Shown in pieces: positions 1 to 8,729 of a stretch of 64,000 nucleotides of DNA (positions within the stretch are counted from its first letter, which is position 1; each line of letters begins with the position of its first letter). The notes under the pieces were generated by a model. It searched no databases, was not told the DNA's origin, and was given only the letters and a program-made list of their open reading frames with translations. The stretch spans positions 1,488,001 through 1,552,000 of the forward strand of contig NZ_CP086322.1 in the NCBI RefSeq assembly GCF_023277745.1. Reading direction: 5' to 3'. The translations under genes were made by a program, and so were the position numbers. This DNA comes from Streptomyces halobius (lineage in GTDB: Bacteria; Actinomycetota; Actinomycetes; Streptomycetales; Streptomycetaceae).

Positions 1-151
1 GCGCGGCGACCAGCACCACCTCTTCGACCCCGGTCAGGCCGAGGTCGGTGGTGAAGGCGTCGCCGAGGGGGGCGATGAGGTTCCACGCCCAGAAGGTGAG
101 GGTGAGGCCGAGGGTGGCGAGAACGAGGTTCCGGTAGGCGGCCACCGTCAC
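1..151 (-). CDS. MFS transporter, nitrate/nitrite (NNP) type, N-terminal part
   Basis: Only the first 50 or so codons lie in the window; the gene runs off the left edge. The translation starts VTVAAYRNLVLATLGLTL and continues with a Phe-Trp-Ala-Trp-Asn-Leu stretch and a first membrane helix. This resembles the start of nitrate/nitrite porters of the major facilitator superfamily. The GTG start at 151-149 overlaps the stop of the upstream 64-codon gene as GTGA, which suggests translational coupling. An in-frame GTG two codons further in is an alternative start. The family call rests on a short N-terminus, so the substrate is inferred. Confidence 0.55.
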   Translation of the reverse strand, partial: MTVAAYRNLVLATLGLTLTFWAWNLIAPLGDAFTTDLGLTGVEEVVLVAA

Positions 152-342
152 GGGCGCACACTGCTCACCACATCCGCAGCGCCGGAGAGGCCGTTGTGGA
201 TCTCCGGGGCGAGGCTGCTGCTCGCCAGGTAGAAGCCGAGCAGCCCGCAGACCAGGGCGTGCGAGAACTTGAGTTTTCCGCTGCGCAGGAAGATAGCCGT
301 CAAGATCGTCAGCAGGAGCACGATTGAGATCGAAATAGCCAT
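148..342 (-). CDS. Small two-helix membrane protein
   Basis: A 64-residue protein with two hydrophobic segments, at about residues 2-18 and 26-45, separated by a short basic linker (Arg-Ser-Gly-Lys-Leu-Lys). The tail is polar. A strong GAGGAGG ribosome-binding site lies 6 bases before the ATG. It is translationally coupled to the downstream MFS transporter by a GTGA overlap, so it may be a small membrane partner of that transporter, but this is inference. I do not recognise the family. Confidence 0.7.
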   Translation of the reverse strand: MAISISIVLLLTILTAIFLRSGKLKFSHALVCGLLGFYLASSSLAPEIHNGLSGAADVVSSVRP

Positions 343-516
343 GGGACACCTCCTCGACCGCCGCCCGAACGGACGGCAATGGGTGGCCAGTTTGGCGCAT
401 TTCGGATATGCCAGGTTCGATGCCGGATGCTCCGACCGGGTGATGACTGCGGGTTACCGCGCGGGCTTTTCGGGGTGCCCGTCCAGGGCCTCCGACCCCC
501 TCACCCTCATGGCGGC

Positions 517-530
517 GTGACGTGTATCAC
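517..530. promoter_or_regulatory. Candidate CRP/FNR-type operator
   Basis: GTGA-N6-TCAC is a perfect inverted repeat of the kind bound by Crp-like proteins. It sits about 90 bases before the L,D-transpeptidase start in the 275-base gap between two divergent genes. No other clear signal was seen in this gap. Binding is inferred from the pattern only. Confidence 0.4.
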
Positions 531-617
531 ATCACTCCCTGCAACGGAGCACTCCGATCGGCCGTCTTAGCGGCCGACATCGCCGCCGATCCCCACCGCT
601 GACGGAAAGCCCCGCAC

Positions 618-1820
618 ATGAGCCTGCCCCCCGCCCCCGGCCGCCCGCGGCCGTCCCGCGTCGCCCGCGCGCTGATCCCACTGATCGGCCTGATCGCACT
701 CACCGCGTGCGGCGGCAGCGCGGCGTCGGCATCCAAGGGCGACCCGGTGCAGGTGGGACTGGGCGCGGCGAAGGGCACCAAGACGGTGCAGGCCGGTGAC
801 AAGCTCAAGGTGACCGCGCGTGGCGGGGTGCTCACCGATGTGACGGTGACCGACCCAATGGGCCGTCTGCTGCCCGGCGGGCTCGGGGACGGCGGCACCG
901 TCTGGACCTCCAGCGCGAAGACCACGCCGGACACCAAGTACTCGGTGGTCGCCCGGACGAAGAACGCCCGGGGCGGCACGTTCGACGTCAAGGAATCGCT
1001 GATCACGGCGAAGGCGGACAAGCTCAACAAGCTGGTGCTCAACCCCGGCTCGCAGGGAGCCACCGTCGGCATCGCCCAGCCCATCATGATCACCTTCGAC
1101 TTCCCGGTGACCGACAAGGCCGCGGTGGAGAACCATCTCAAGGTCACCACCAGCAACCACACGACCGGATCATGGGGCTGGGTGAAGGACCACAGTGGCA
1201 AGGACCGCATCGACTGGCGGCCCAAGGAGTACTGGAAGCCCGGCACCACCGTCACACTGCGGGCCGAGCTGAACGGGGTGGACTCCGGCGGCGGCCGCTA
1301 CTTCGCCAAGGACTACGACCTGACCTTCGGCATCGGCAGAAGCCAGGTGGTGAAGGTCGACCTGGATGCCAAGCGTCTGTCGTTCGTGGAGAACGGCGAG
1401 AAGATCCGGAGCATTCCCGTCTCGGCCGGGAAGCCGGACGCCGAGCACGCGACATGGACCGGGACCTTCCCGCTGATGGCGAAGGAGGGCACGATCACCA
1501 TGAACTCCAAGACCGTGGGCCTCGGCGAGCCGTACGACAAGACGGTCCGCGACGCGATGAAGCTCACGGACTCCGGGACCTACGCGCACGCCGCGCCCTG
1601 GAACGCGAGCGACATGGGCCGGATCAACGCCAGCTCGGGCTGCATCGGCATGACCGATTCGGACGCGGACTGGCTGTACGGCAAGATCCGGGTAGGTGAT
1701 CCCTTCGAGATCACCGGATCCTCCGTACGAGGGAGAGCTGACCTGTCCAACGGGATCGGAGACTGGATGGTCGACTGGTCCCGGTGGCTGCGAAACAGCG
1801 CCCTCTCGTCGAGCAGCTGA
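618..1820 (+). CDS. L,D-transpeptidase lipoprotein (YkuD domain)
   Basis: A 400-residue exported enzyme expected to make 3-3 crosslinks in peptidoglycan outside the cell. The N-terminus has arginines, a hydrophobic stretch and a lipobox (LTAC) with Cys about residue 31, so it should be a lipoprotein. Two Ig-like domains occupy about residues 45-245, and the YkuD catalytic domain about 250-372. The catalytic Cys is residue 342 and an upstream active-site His is residue 324. Oddly, the usual Ser-His-Gly-Cys motif reads Ser-Ser-Gly-Cys-Ile-Gly-Met, so the motif His is replaced by Ser. The length and domain order match actinobacterial LDTs. It lies 26 bases before lysX on the same strand and may share a transcript with it. 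Confidence 0.9.
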   Translation: MSLPPAPGRPRPSRVARALIPLIGLIALTACGGSAASASKGDPVQVGLGAAKGTKTVQAGDKLKVTARGGVLTDVTVTDPMGRLLPGGLGDGGTVWTSSAKTTPDTKYSVVARTKNARGGTFDVKESLITAKADKLNKLVLNPGSQGATVGIAQPIMITFDFPVTDKAAVENHLKVTTSNHTTGSWGWVKDHSGKDRIDWRPKEYWKPGTTVTLRAELNGVDSGGGRYFAKDYDLTFGIGRSQVVKVDLDAKRLSFVENGEKIRSIPVSAGKPDAEHATWTGTFPLMAKEGTITMNSKTVGLGEPYDKTVRDAMKLTDSGTYAHAAPWNASDMGRINASSGCIGMTDSDADWLYGKIRVGDPFEITGSSVRGRADLSNGIGDWMVDWSRWLRNSALSSSS

Positions 1821-1846
1821 CCCCTTTCAGAGCCTAATGTGACGGA

Positions 1847-4800
1847 ATGAGCACCGTGCAGGACCAGGATCAACTCACCGGGTGGCAGCGCTTCAAGCGC
1901 CGCGTGCCCAATGGCTTCGCCATCATCTTCAGCGTACTGGGGCTGTTCTGCGCCCTCACGGCGCTGATCGGGCCCTTGCGGCGCGGGCTCCGCCCGGCGA
2001 TCTACTGGCTGGACACCCTCACCATCCCGGTGGCGCCGAACTTCGCCTACGCGGCGTTCCTCCTCCTGCTGGCCGCGGCGATGACCGCGCGCAAACGGGT
2101 CGCCCTGTGGTGCGCCGTGGCCTACATGGTGCTGGTCACGCTGGCGGACGCGCTGTTCCTGGCGGCCGGATACTGGGAGTTCGCGTTCTCCCTGGTCCTG
2201 TGCACCGGAGCGCTGGTACTGCTGCTCGTCTCGCACCGCGAGTTCTACGCGATCACCCGGCGCGGCGCGTTCCTGCGGGCCGCGGGGGTGCTGGCCACCG
2301 GACTGGTGGCGGCCGTACTGATCGGCTGGGGCCTGGTCTCGCTCATCCCCGGGACGCTGGAGTCCGGCGCCGCGAACCGGCTGCTGTGGGCCGCCAACCG
2401 CGTCTGCGGCGGGCTGGTCGGCGGCCGGATCATCGAGGGCCATCCGCCGCACTGGATCAGCACCGTCCTCGGTCTGCTCGGCGCGCTGGCGCTGCTCAAC
2501 GCCGCGGCCGCGCTGTTCCGTTCGCAGCGGATGGAGGCCGCGCTGCACGGCGACGAGGAGTCCCGGATCCGGGCCCTGCTGGCCCGTTACGGCAGCCAGG
2601 ACTCGCTGGGCTACTTCGCCACCCGCCGGGACAAGGCCGTGGTCTTCTCCCCCAGCGGCAAGGCCGCCGTCACCTACCGCGTCGAGGCCGGCGTCTGCCT
2701 GGCCAGCGGTGACCCGGTCGGCGACCGGGAGGCGTGGACGCCGGCCATCGAGGCATGGCTGGAGGTCGCCGGACGGTACGGCTGGCAGCCCGCCGTCATG
2801 GGCGCCAGCGAGGACGGCGCCAAGGCGTTCGCGCGCAGCGGTCTCGGCGCGCTGCAGCTCGGCGACGAAGCGATCCTGCACGTCAAGGACTTCGAGCTGG
2901 ACGGCCGCGACATGCGGGTGACGCGGCAGGCCGTCAACCGCGTCAGGCGCACCGGCGCCACCTTCCGGGTCCGCCGGCACGCGGCGCTCACCGACGCGGA
3001 GATGCAGGAGGTCATCCACCGGGCGGACGCCTGGCGGGACACCGAGACCGAGCGCGGCTTCTCGATGGCCCTGGACCGGCTCGGCGACCCGGCGGACGGG
3101 GACTGTCTGCTGGCCGAGGCGTTCGACGGCGACGGCAACATGATCGCGCTGCTGTCCTTCGTCCCGTGGGGCGAGGACGGCATCTCGCTGGACGTCATGC
3201 GCCGTGACCGCACCGCGCCCAACGGCGTCATGGAGTTCATGGTCGCCGAGCTGTGCGCGCAGGCCGGGTCGTTCGGAGTGCGCCGGATCTCGCTGAACTT
3301 CGCGGTCTTCCGGTCGGCCTTCGAGGAGGGCGCCCGGATCGGTGCGGGCCCGGTGCTGAAGTTCTGGCGCAGGCTGCTGCTGTTCTTCTCCAAGTGGTGG
3401 CAGCTGGAGGCCCTCTACCGGTCCAACGCGAAGTACGACCCCGAGTGGTACCCGCGGTTCCTGTGCTACGCGGACGCCGGCGCGCTCGCCCGGATCGCCC
3501 TGGGCTCCGGCATCGCCGAGGGCTTCGTGGCCGTACCGAGCCTGGGCAAGCTGTGGGGCAAGGGCCACAAGAAAAAGGTGCTGGCCCCGGCGAGCACCGC
3601 GGGTCTGCCGTCGCTGGACGAACTCGGCCTGGTGCAGGCGGCACCGGCCACCGAGGAGGAGCGGCGGAAGCAGGAGCTGGCCGCGCTGCCCGAGCAGGTG
3701 CGGGTACGCCATCACAAGCTGGAGCGGCTGCGCGAGAACGGCACCGACCCGTATCCGGTGGGCGTGGAGCGTACGCACACCCTGGGCGGGGTCCGCGACG
3801 CGTACCCGGACCCGGCTCCCAGTGCGCGTACCGGCACGTCCGTCAGGGTCGCCGGGCGGGTGCTGCTCACCCGGGACCACGGCGGGGTGCTCTTCGCGGT
3901 GCTGCGGGACTGGTCGGGCGATCTGCAGATCGCGCTGACCCGGGACGGCAGCGGCGCGGAGACGCTGGACCGGTTCGCCGCGGACATCGACCTGGGCGAC
4001 CATGTCGAGGCCGAGGGCGAGGTCGGCGCCAGCGATCGCGGTGAGCTGACGGTGTTCGTGTCGCAGTGGCGGCTGACGGCCAAGTGCCTGCGTCCGCTGC
4101 CGGACAAGCGGCGCGGTCTGTCCGATCCGGAGGCCAAGGTCCGTCAGCGGTATGTGGATCTGGTCGTCTCGCCGGACGCACGGGACACCGTGCGGGCGCG
4201 CAGCACGGCCGTGCAGGCGCTGCGGCAGGGGCTGATCGACCGCGGCTACCTCGAGGTCGAGACGCCGATGCTGCAGCAGATCCACGGCGGCGCCAACGCC
4301 CGGCCGTTCCATACCCACATCAACGCCTACGACCTCGATCTGTATCTCCGTATCGCGCCGGAGCTGTACCTCAAGCGGCTGTGCGTGGGCGGTATGGAGA
4401 AGGTCTTCGAGATGGGCCGGACCTTCCGCAACGAGGGCATCTCGTACAAGCACAACCCCGAGTTCACGATGCTGGAGGCGTACCAGACGTTCGCCGACTA
4501 CGACGTGATGCTCGATCTGACCCGGGAGCTGATCCAGGGGGCGGCGGTCGCGGCGTTCGGCAGTGCCACGGCGCGCAAGGCGGACGCCGACGGGCGGCTG
4601 GTCGAGCACGACATCTCGGGCATCTGGCCGGTCAAGACCGTCTATGGCGCGATCTCGGACGCGCTGGGCGAGGAGGTCGACGCGGACACCGAGCCGGAGG
4701 TGCTGCGGCGGCTGTGCAACGCGTCGTCGGTGCCGGTGAAGCCGGAGATGGGGCGCGGGGACATCGTCCTGGAGATGTACGAGCGGCTGGTCGAGGAGAA

Positions 4801-5164
4801 GACCACGCTGCCGACGTTCTACAAGGACTTCCCGACCGATGTCTCGCCGCTGACCCGTCAGCACCGCAAGGACCCGCGGCTCGCCGAGCGCTGGGACCTG
4901 GTCGCGTTCGGCACGGAACTGGGCACCGCCTACTCGGAGTTGACCGACCCGGTGGAGCAGCGGCGGCGGCTGACCGCGCAGTCGCTGCTGGCGGCGGGCG
5001 GTGATCCGGAGGCGATGGAGCTGGACGAGGATTTCCTCCAGGCCCTGGAGTACGCGATGCCGCCCACGGGTGGGCTGGGTATCGGCGTGGACCGGCTGGT
5101 GATGTTCCTGACGGGTCTGTCCATCCGGGAGACGCTGCCGTTCCCGCTGGTCCGGCGGCGGTGA
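1847..5164 (+). CDS. lysX: Bifunctional lysylphosphatidylglycerol synthetase/lysyl-tRNA synthetase
   Basis: An 1105-residue fusion that charges tRNA with lysine and transfers the lysine to phosphatidylglycerol in the membrane. This makes the envelope less negative and raises resistance to cationic peptides. About six membrane helices fill residues 20-225. The DUF2156-type lysyl transferase domain covers about 240-560, an OB-fold anticodon-binding domain about 655-750, and the class II synthetase domain 765-1105. Motif 2 ([14 protein letters not shown]) and motif 3 ([12 protein letters not shown]) are intact. The size and order match mycobacterial LysX. A housekeeping lysS is presumably elsewhere. 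Its 3' terminator appears to be split by the following insertion sequence. Confidence 0.95.
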   Translation: MSTVQDQDQLTGWQRFKRRVPNGFAIIFSVLGLFCALTALIGPLRRGLRPAIYWLDTLTIPVAPNFAYAAFLLLLAAAMTARKRVALWCAVAYMVLVTLADALFLAAGYWEFAFSLVLCTGALVLLLVSHREFYAITRRGAFLRAAGVLATGLVAAVLIGWGLVSLIPGTLESGAANRLLWAANRVCGGLVGGRIIEGHPPHWISTVLGLLGALALLNAAAALFRSQRMEAALHGDEESRIRALLARYGSQDSLGYFATRRDKAVVFSPSGKAAVTYRVEAGVCLASGDPVGDREAWTPAIEAWLEVAGRYGWQPAVMGASEDGAKAFARSGLGALQLGDEAILHVKDFELDGRDMRVTRQAVNRVRRTGATFRVRRHAALTDAEMQEVIHRADAWRDTETERGFSMALDRLGDPADGDCLLAEAFDGDGNMIALLSFVPWGEDGISLDVMRRDRTAPNGVMEFMVAELCAQAGSFGVRRISLNFAVFRSAFEEGARIGAGPVLKFWRRLLLFFSKWWQLEALYRSNAKYDPEWYPRFLCYADAGALARIALGSGIAEGFVAVPSLGKLWGKGHKKKVLAPASTAGLPSLDELGLVQAAPATEEERRKQELAALPEQVRVRHHKLERLRENGTDPYPVGVERTHTLGGVRDAYPDPAPSARTGTSVRVAGRVLLTRDHGGVLFAVLRDWSGDLQIALTRDGSGAETLDRFAADIDLGDHVEAEGEVGASDRGELTVFVSQWRLTAKCLRPLPDKRRGLSDPEAKVRQRYVDLVVSPDARDTVRARSTAVQALRQGLIDRGYLEVETPMLQQIHGGANARPFHTHINAYDLDLYLRIAPELYLKRLCVGGMEKVFEMGRTFRNEGISYKHNPEFTMLEAYQTFADYDVMLDLTRELIQGAAVAAFGSATARKADADGRLVEHDISGIWPVKTVYGAISDALGEEVDADTEPEVLRRLCNASSVPVKPEMGRGDIVLEMYERLVEEKTTLPTFYKDFPTDVSPLTRQHRKDPRLAERWDLVAFGTELGTAYSELTDPVEQRRRLTAQSLLAAGGDPEAMELDEDFLQALEYAMPPTGGLGIGVDRLVMFLTGLSIRETLPFPLVRRR

Positions 5165-5200
5165 CCAACGCGGTACGGGACGGCCCCGCACTCACCTCGG

Positions 5201-6994
5201 GTGACGCTGTTGGTTACAGTAATTCGGGGCCTCGCGTGACGTCGGTTCGCAAGATCTGGTTGTGGTCTTGAGAACCGACGTTGTCGTATGGGGAGGGTGT
5301 CGGTGTCGATGCGGCCGAGTGGGCCGGGTGAGATCCCGGCGGAGACGGTGCGGGTAGCGCGGGCGGCGTTTCCCAAGGGGAGCCTGGCGATCCGGGGCCG
5401 GGACGAGCTGGGGCCGTTGTTCGGTGATGAGCAGTTCGCGGATCTCTTCCCAGCACGGGGGAAACCTGCCTGGTCGCCGGGCCGGCTGGCGTTGGTGCTG
5501 GTGTTGCAGTTCGTCGAGGGGCTCACCGACCGGCAGGCCACGGAAGCGGTGCGAGCACGGATCGACTTCAAATACGCCCTGGGGCTGGATCTTGCGGATC
5601 CCGGCTTCGACTTCTCGGTGCTGTCGGAGTTCCGGGACCGCCTGATCGACGAAGATGCCGGACAACGGGTGTTGGACGGCATCCTCGTTGCCGCCCGTGA
5701 CAAGGGACTGCTCACGGGCGGAGGCAAGGCCCGGACCGACTCCACACATGTCCTGTCCTCGACACGGGAGCTGTGCTGGCTGGAGATGGTCTCCGAGACG
5801 CTGCGTGCGGCCCTGAACACCCTCGCTCCTACCGCTCCCGAGTGGCTGGCGCAGATCGCAGATCCGAACTGGTTCAAGCACTACGTCAGCCGCGCCGAAG
5901 ACTCCCGGTTCCCCAAGGCCCGCACCAAGCGGGAAGAGATCGGCCGTCGCATCGGGATGGACGGGACGCGGCTGCTGGAGGCCGTCTTCGGGCCCGACGC
6001 GCCTCCCGGACTGCGTGCAGTGCATCGGGTGGAGGTTCTGCGGCAGGTGTGGGTGCAGCAGTTCCACCAGGTGGACGGCGCGGTGAGTCGGCGGGACCCG
6101 AAAGACCGGCCGCCAGGCGCGACACGCTTAGTCACTCCCTATGACACCGAGGCGCGCAGCAGCGTGAAGCGCGACACTTTCTGGGACGGGTACAAGGTGC
6201 ACCTCACCGAAACCTGCGGCGGCGACGCCCCAAATCTGATCACACATGTCGCCACCACCGACTCCACTGTCGCCGACTTCGATCTGGTCCCGGCGATCCA
6301 CACTGACCTGGCTCAGCGCCGTCTGCTTCCCGACGAGCACCTGGTCGATGCCGGCTACGTCACTTCCCAGCACATCGTGACGGCACGCCGCGATCACGGC
6401 GTGGACCTTGTTGGCCCGGTCCTGTCCAGCACTGGTTGGCAGGAAAGGTCCAAGACGGGCTTTCCCGTCAGCGCGTTCGCCATCGACTGGGATCGCCAGA
6501 AGGTGACCTGCCCAGGCGGGAAGACCAACACCCGTTGGGCGAGAGAACCGATCCGGAACAAAGTCGAGATCCGCGTGCAGTTCTCGAAAGCCGACTGCCG
6601 GCCCTGCCCTGTCAAGGAATCGTGCACTCGCGGACCGCGCCGCAGACTGACGATCCAGGAGCAGGATGTCCATGAGGCTGTGCGCCAGCGCCGGACCGAG
6701 CAGCAGGACGCGCGCTGGCAAGAGCGATACCAACTCCGCGCTGGCGTTGAGGGCACCATTTCCCAAGGTGTCCATCGCTGTGGCCTGCGCAGATCGCGCT
6801 ACCGCGGACTGGCCAAAACAAGCCTCCAGCATCAACTAACTGGCGCCGCGATCAACCTCGCGCGCATCGATGCCCACCTGGCCCACAGACCTCCGGCCCC
6901 CACCCGGACCAGCCACTTCGCAATGCTTCGCCCCGCCGACCAAGCGATCGGCGGGGCGAAGCAGGCCCCGAATTAACCAACAGTGTCAATCGAA
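5201..6994 (+). mobile_element. IS1182-family insertion sequence
   Basis: The element is about 1.79 kb with one transposase gene. The ends carry imperfect inverted repeats: the left end reads TGACGCTGTTGGTTA at 5202-5216, and the right end reads TGACACTGTTGGTTA inward from 6988. Both are followed by ATTCGGGGCCT, but the left copy has a 5-base insertion (CAGTA/ACAGT) between the two blocks. TCGG flanks both sides (5197-5200 and 6995-6998) and is a possible 4-bp target duplication. The exact ends are uncertain by a few bases. The transposase frame is open throughout, so the element may be active. Confidence 0.8.
5288..6976 (+). CDS. IS1182-family transposase
   Basis: A DDE transposase of up to 562 residues. 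The N-terminal region (ARAAFPKGSLAIRGRDELG and LFGDEQFADLFPARGKPAWS) is typical of IS1182 transposases. The catalytic acids are likely the Asp of ARTDSTH, the Asp of LVDAGY and the Glu of RAGVEGTISQ. A Cys-rich segment lies about residues 438-449. The upstream start gives 562 residues; the ATG at 5309 fits the usual family N-terminus better. The TAA stop lies inside the right inverted repeat. No frameshift was seen. Confidence 0.9.
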   Translation: MGRVSVSMRPSGPGEIPAETVRVARAAFPKGSLAIRGRDELGPLFGDEQFADLFPARGKPAWSPGRLALVLVLQFVEGLTDRQATEAVRARIDFKYALGLDLADPGFDFSVLSEFRDRLIDEDAGQRVLDGILVAARDKGLLTGGGKARTDSTHVLSSTRELCWLEMVSETLRAALNTLAPTAPEWLAQIADPNWFKHYVSRAEDSRFPKARTKREEIGRRIGMDGTRLLEAVFGPDAPPGLRAVHRVEVLRQVWVQQFHQVDGAVSRRDPKDRPPGATRLVTPYDTEARSSVKRDTFWDGYKVHLTETCGGDAPNLITHVATTDSTVADFDLVPAIHTDLAQRRLLPDEHLVDAGYVTSQHIVTARRDHGVDLVGPVLSSTGWQERSKTGFPVSAFAIDWDRQKVTCPGGKTNTRWAREPIRNKVEIRVQFSKADCRPCPVKESCTRGPRRRLTIQEQDVHEAVRQRRTEQQDARWQERYQLRAGVEGTISQGVHRCGLRRSRYRGLAKTSLQHQLTGAAINLARIDAHLAHRPPAPTRTSHFAMLRPADQAIGGAKQAPN

Positions 6995-7023
6995 TCGGTG
7001 CGGGGCCGCTTCGTGTCCGTCGC

Positions 7024-8061
7024 TCAGCGCAGGACTTCGGGGTTGGCGCAGTGGACCAGGGGTTCGCCGCGCAGGTAGCGGCCGACTTCCGCGGCGGCCA
7101 GGTGCGCGGCCTTGTGTGCCACCTGTTGGCTGCCGCCCGCGATATGCGGGGTGAGGACCGCACCGGGCGCGGTCAGCAGCCGGGAGCCGGCCGGCAGCGG
7201 CTCTTCCGGGAAGACGTCGAAGCCGGCGCCGGACAGCCGGCCGTCCTCCAGGGCGTCACAGACCGCGTCGTAGTCCAGCAGGGCGCCCCGGGCGCAGTTG
7301 ACGAGGACGGAGCCGCGGGGCATGGCGGCGAGCTGTGCGCGGCCGATCATGCCCGTGGTCTCCTCGGTCACCCGGGCGTGCAGCGAGACGATGCGGGAGC
7401 GGCGGAGCAGTGCGTCGAGGGAGACCTGTTCGGCGATGCCCGCCAGCGCCTCCGGCCGCACATAAGGGTCGTGGACCAGGACCTCGGCGCCCATGGCCAC
7501 CAGGACCTTGGCCACCCGGCTGCCGATGGCGCCGAAGCCGATCAGCCCGACGGTGGCGCCGTCGATCTCGATGCCGCAGTTGTCGTAGTCGTAGTAGTCG
7601 CCGCGCCAGACGCCGCGCCGGAGGTCGGTGTGGGTGTCGCCGACGCCGCGGGCGGCGGCGAGCATCAGGGTGAGGGTGTGTTCCGCGGTGGCGGTGGCAT
7701 TGCGGCCGGGCGCGTAGCAGACGGCGACGCCATGCCGGGTGGCGGCCTCGACGTTGGCGTTGACCGGCCCGCCGCGGCTGGTGCAGAACAGTTTCAGGTC
7801 GGGGCAGTGGGCGAGGATCCGTTCGGTGAGCGGGCCGTGCTCGGTGACACAGATCTCGATGCCCTGGAGGGCGTCGATCATTTCGTCCTCGGTGCCGGAC
7901 GCCTCGATGACCTCGGCCACCGGGCCGAACGGCGTGTGCGGCCAGGGGAATTGGTGCTCGCGCACCTTCAGCGGCAGGCCCCCGGCGGCCTTGCGGACGG
8001 CCTCGGTGAACAGGCTCGGGCGGATGAAGTGGTTGCCGGCGGCGAGGACGGGGGTGGTCAT
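7024..8061 (-). CDS. D-isomer-specific 2-hydroxyacid dehydrogenase
   Basis: A 345-residue NAD-dependent oxidoreductase that interconverts a 2-hydroxyacid and a 2-ketoacid. The Rossmann motif GLIGFGAIGSRVA is followed by the family triad: Arg in VNCARGALLDY, Glu in FPEEPLP, His in TPHIAGGS. The ATG at 8061 gives MTTPVLAAGNHFIRP and fits the family length. It is the last gene of the five-gene polyol operon, 41 bases after the phosphatase. In this setting the substrate may be a sugar-acid or its phosphate. That is inference; nothing in the sequence fixes it. Confidence 0.88.
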   Translation of the reverse strand: MTTPVLAAGNHFIRPSLFTEAVRKAAGGLPLKVREHQFPWPHTPFGPVAEVIEASGTEDEMIDALQGIEICVTEHGPLTERILAHCPDLKLFCTSRGGPVNANVEAATRHGVAVCYAPGRNATATAEHTLTLMLAAARGVGDTHTDLRRGVWRGDYYDYDNCGIEIDGATVGLIGFGAIGSRVAKVLVAMGAEVLVHDPYVRPEALAGIAEQVSLDALLRRSRIVSLHARVTEETTGMIGRAQLAAMPRGSVLVNCARGALLDYDAVCDALEDGRLSGAGFDVFPEEPLPAGSRLLTAPGAVLTPHIAGGSQQVAHKAAHLAAAEVGRYLRGEPLVHCANPEVLR

Positions 8062-8102
8062 CGGGGGTTTCTCCAGAAGTGACGTGGATGTGGTGCGGGT
8101 GG

Positions 8103-8729
8103 TCAGGGGAAGGCCGGGGCGGCGGTCGGCGCCGGCGTGTTGAGGCGCAGCAGCGCGGTCTGGCCGTTCTGGACGCGGATCTCGGTCAGGGCGCCGTTGT
8201 GGAGTTCCGGGAAGACCCGGCGGTAGTCGGCGAGCGGGATGTGCAGGAGGTGGCACAGCAGGACGCGGAGGAGGGTGGAGTGGGCGATCAGCAGGACCCG
8301 GCCGTGCGGGTGTGCGCGGGTGATGTCGGCCAGGCAGGCGGCGGCGCGTCCGGCGGCCCGGCGCGGGTCCTCGCCGCCGGGGAGATGGTGCTCGACCGGG
8401 TCGGTGAGAAAGGCGTCCAGCTGCCGCGGGAAGCTGCGGCGCATCTCGTCCCTGGTCAGGCCCTCGCCCTGGCCGAAGTCCAGCTCGTAGAGGCGCTCGT
8501 CGACGTGGGGGGTGAGGCCGCAGGCGTCGGCGGCGGGGCCGGCGGTGAGCCGGGCGCGGGAGAGCGGTGAGGTCCAGATGGCGGTGAGGCCGACGGTGGC
8601 GGCCCAGTCGGCCAGTGCCGCGGCCTGCTCGTGGCCGAGGTCGGTGAGCGGCACATCGGTGCGGCCGGCGTAGCGGTTCTCCGCATGCCACACGGTCTCG
8701 CCGTGGCGTACGAGGATGAAGTCGGTCAC
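8103..8729 (-). CDS. Histidine phosphatase family protein
   Basis: A 208-residue protein of the phosphoglycerate-mutase-like histidine phosphatase superfamily. The N-terminal catalytic motif is VRHGETVW with the phospho-accepting His near residue 9. A second His lies in LIAHSTLLR and an acidic residue in LYELDFGQGEGL. The GTG start at 8729 overlaps the preceding kinase stop as GTGA, so the two are likely co-translated. It probably removes a phosphate from a sugar or acid intermediate of this operon. The family includes many substrates, so the true one is unknown. Confidence 0.85.
   Translation of the reverse strand: MTDFILVRHGETVWHAENRYAGRTDVPLTDLGHEQAAALADWAATVGLTAIWTSPLSRARLTAGPAADACGLTPHVDERLYELDFGQGEGLTRDEMRRSFPRQLDAFLTDPVEHHLPGGEDPRRAAGRAAACLADITRAHPHGRVLLIAHSTLLRVLLCHLLHIPLADYRRVFPELHNGALTEIRVQNGQTALLRLNTPAPTAAPAFP

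Larger units (their letters stand above)
5181..7008 (+). terminator. Terminator hairpin split by the IS element
   Basis: CGGCCCCGCAC at 5181-5191 is the exact reverse complement of GTGCGGGGCCG at 6998-7008. Removing 5201-6994 plus one copy of the repeated TCGG restores a perfect 11-bp stem with an 8-base loop, 17 bases after the lysX stop. The likely original role is as terminator between lysX and the convergent dehydrogenase. Confidence 0.65.

Noticed and set aside
1580..5191. A 1203-codon open frame antisense to lysX
   Set aside because: It is a third-position GC shadow of lysX; its composition is Arg/Gln/Pro-rich without domains.
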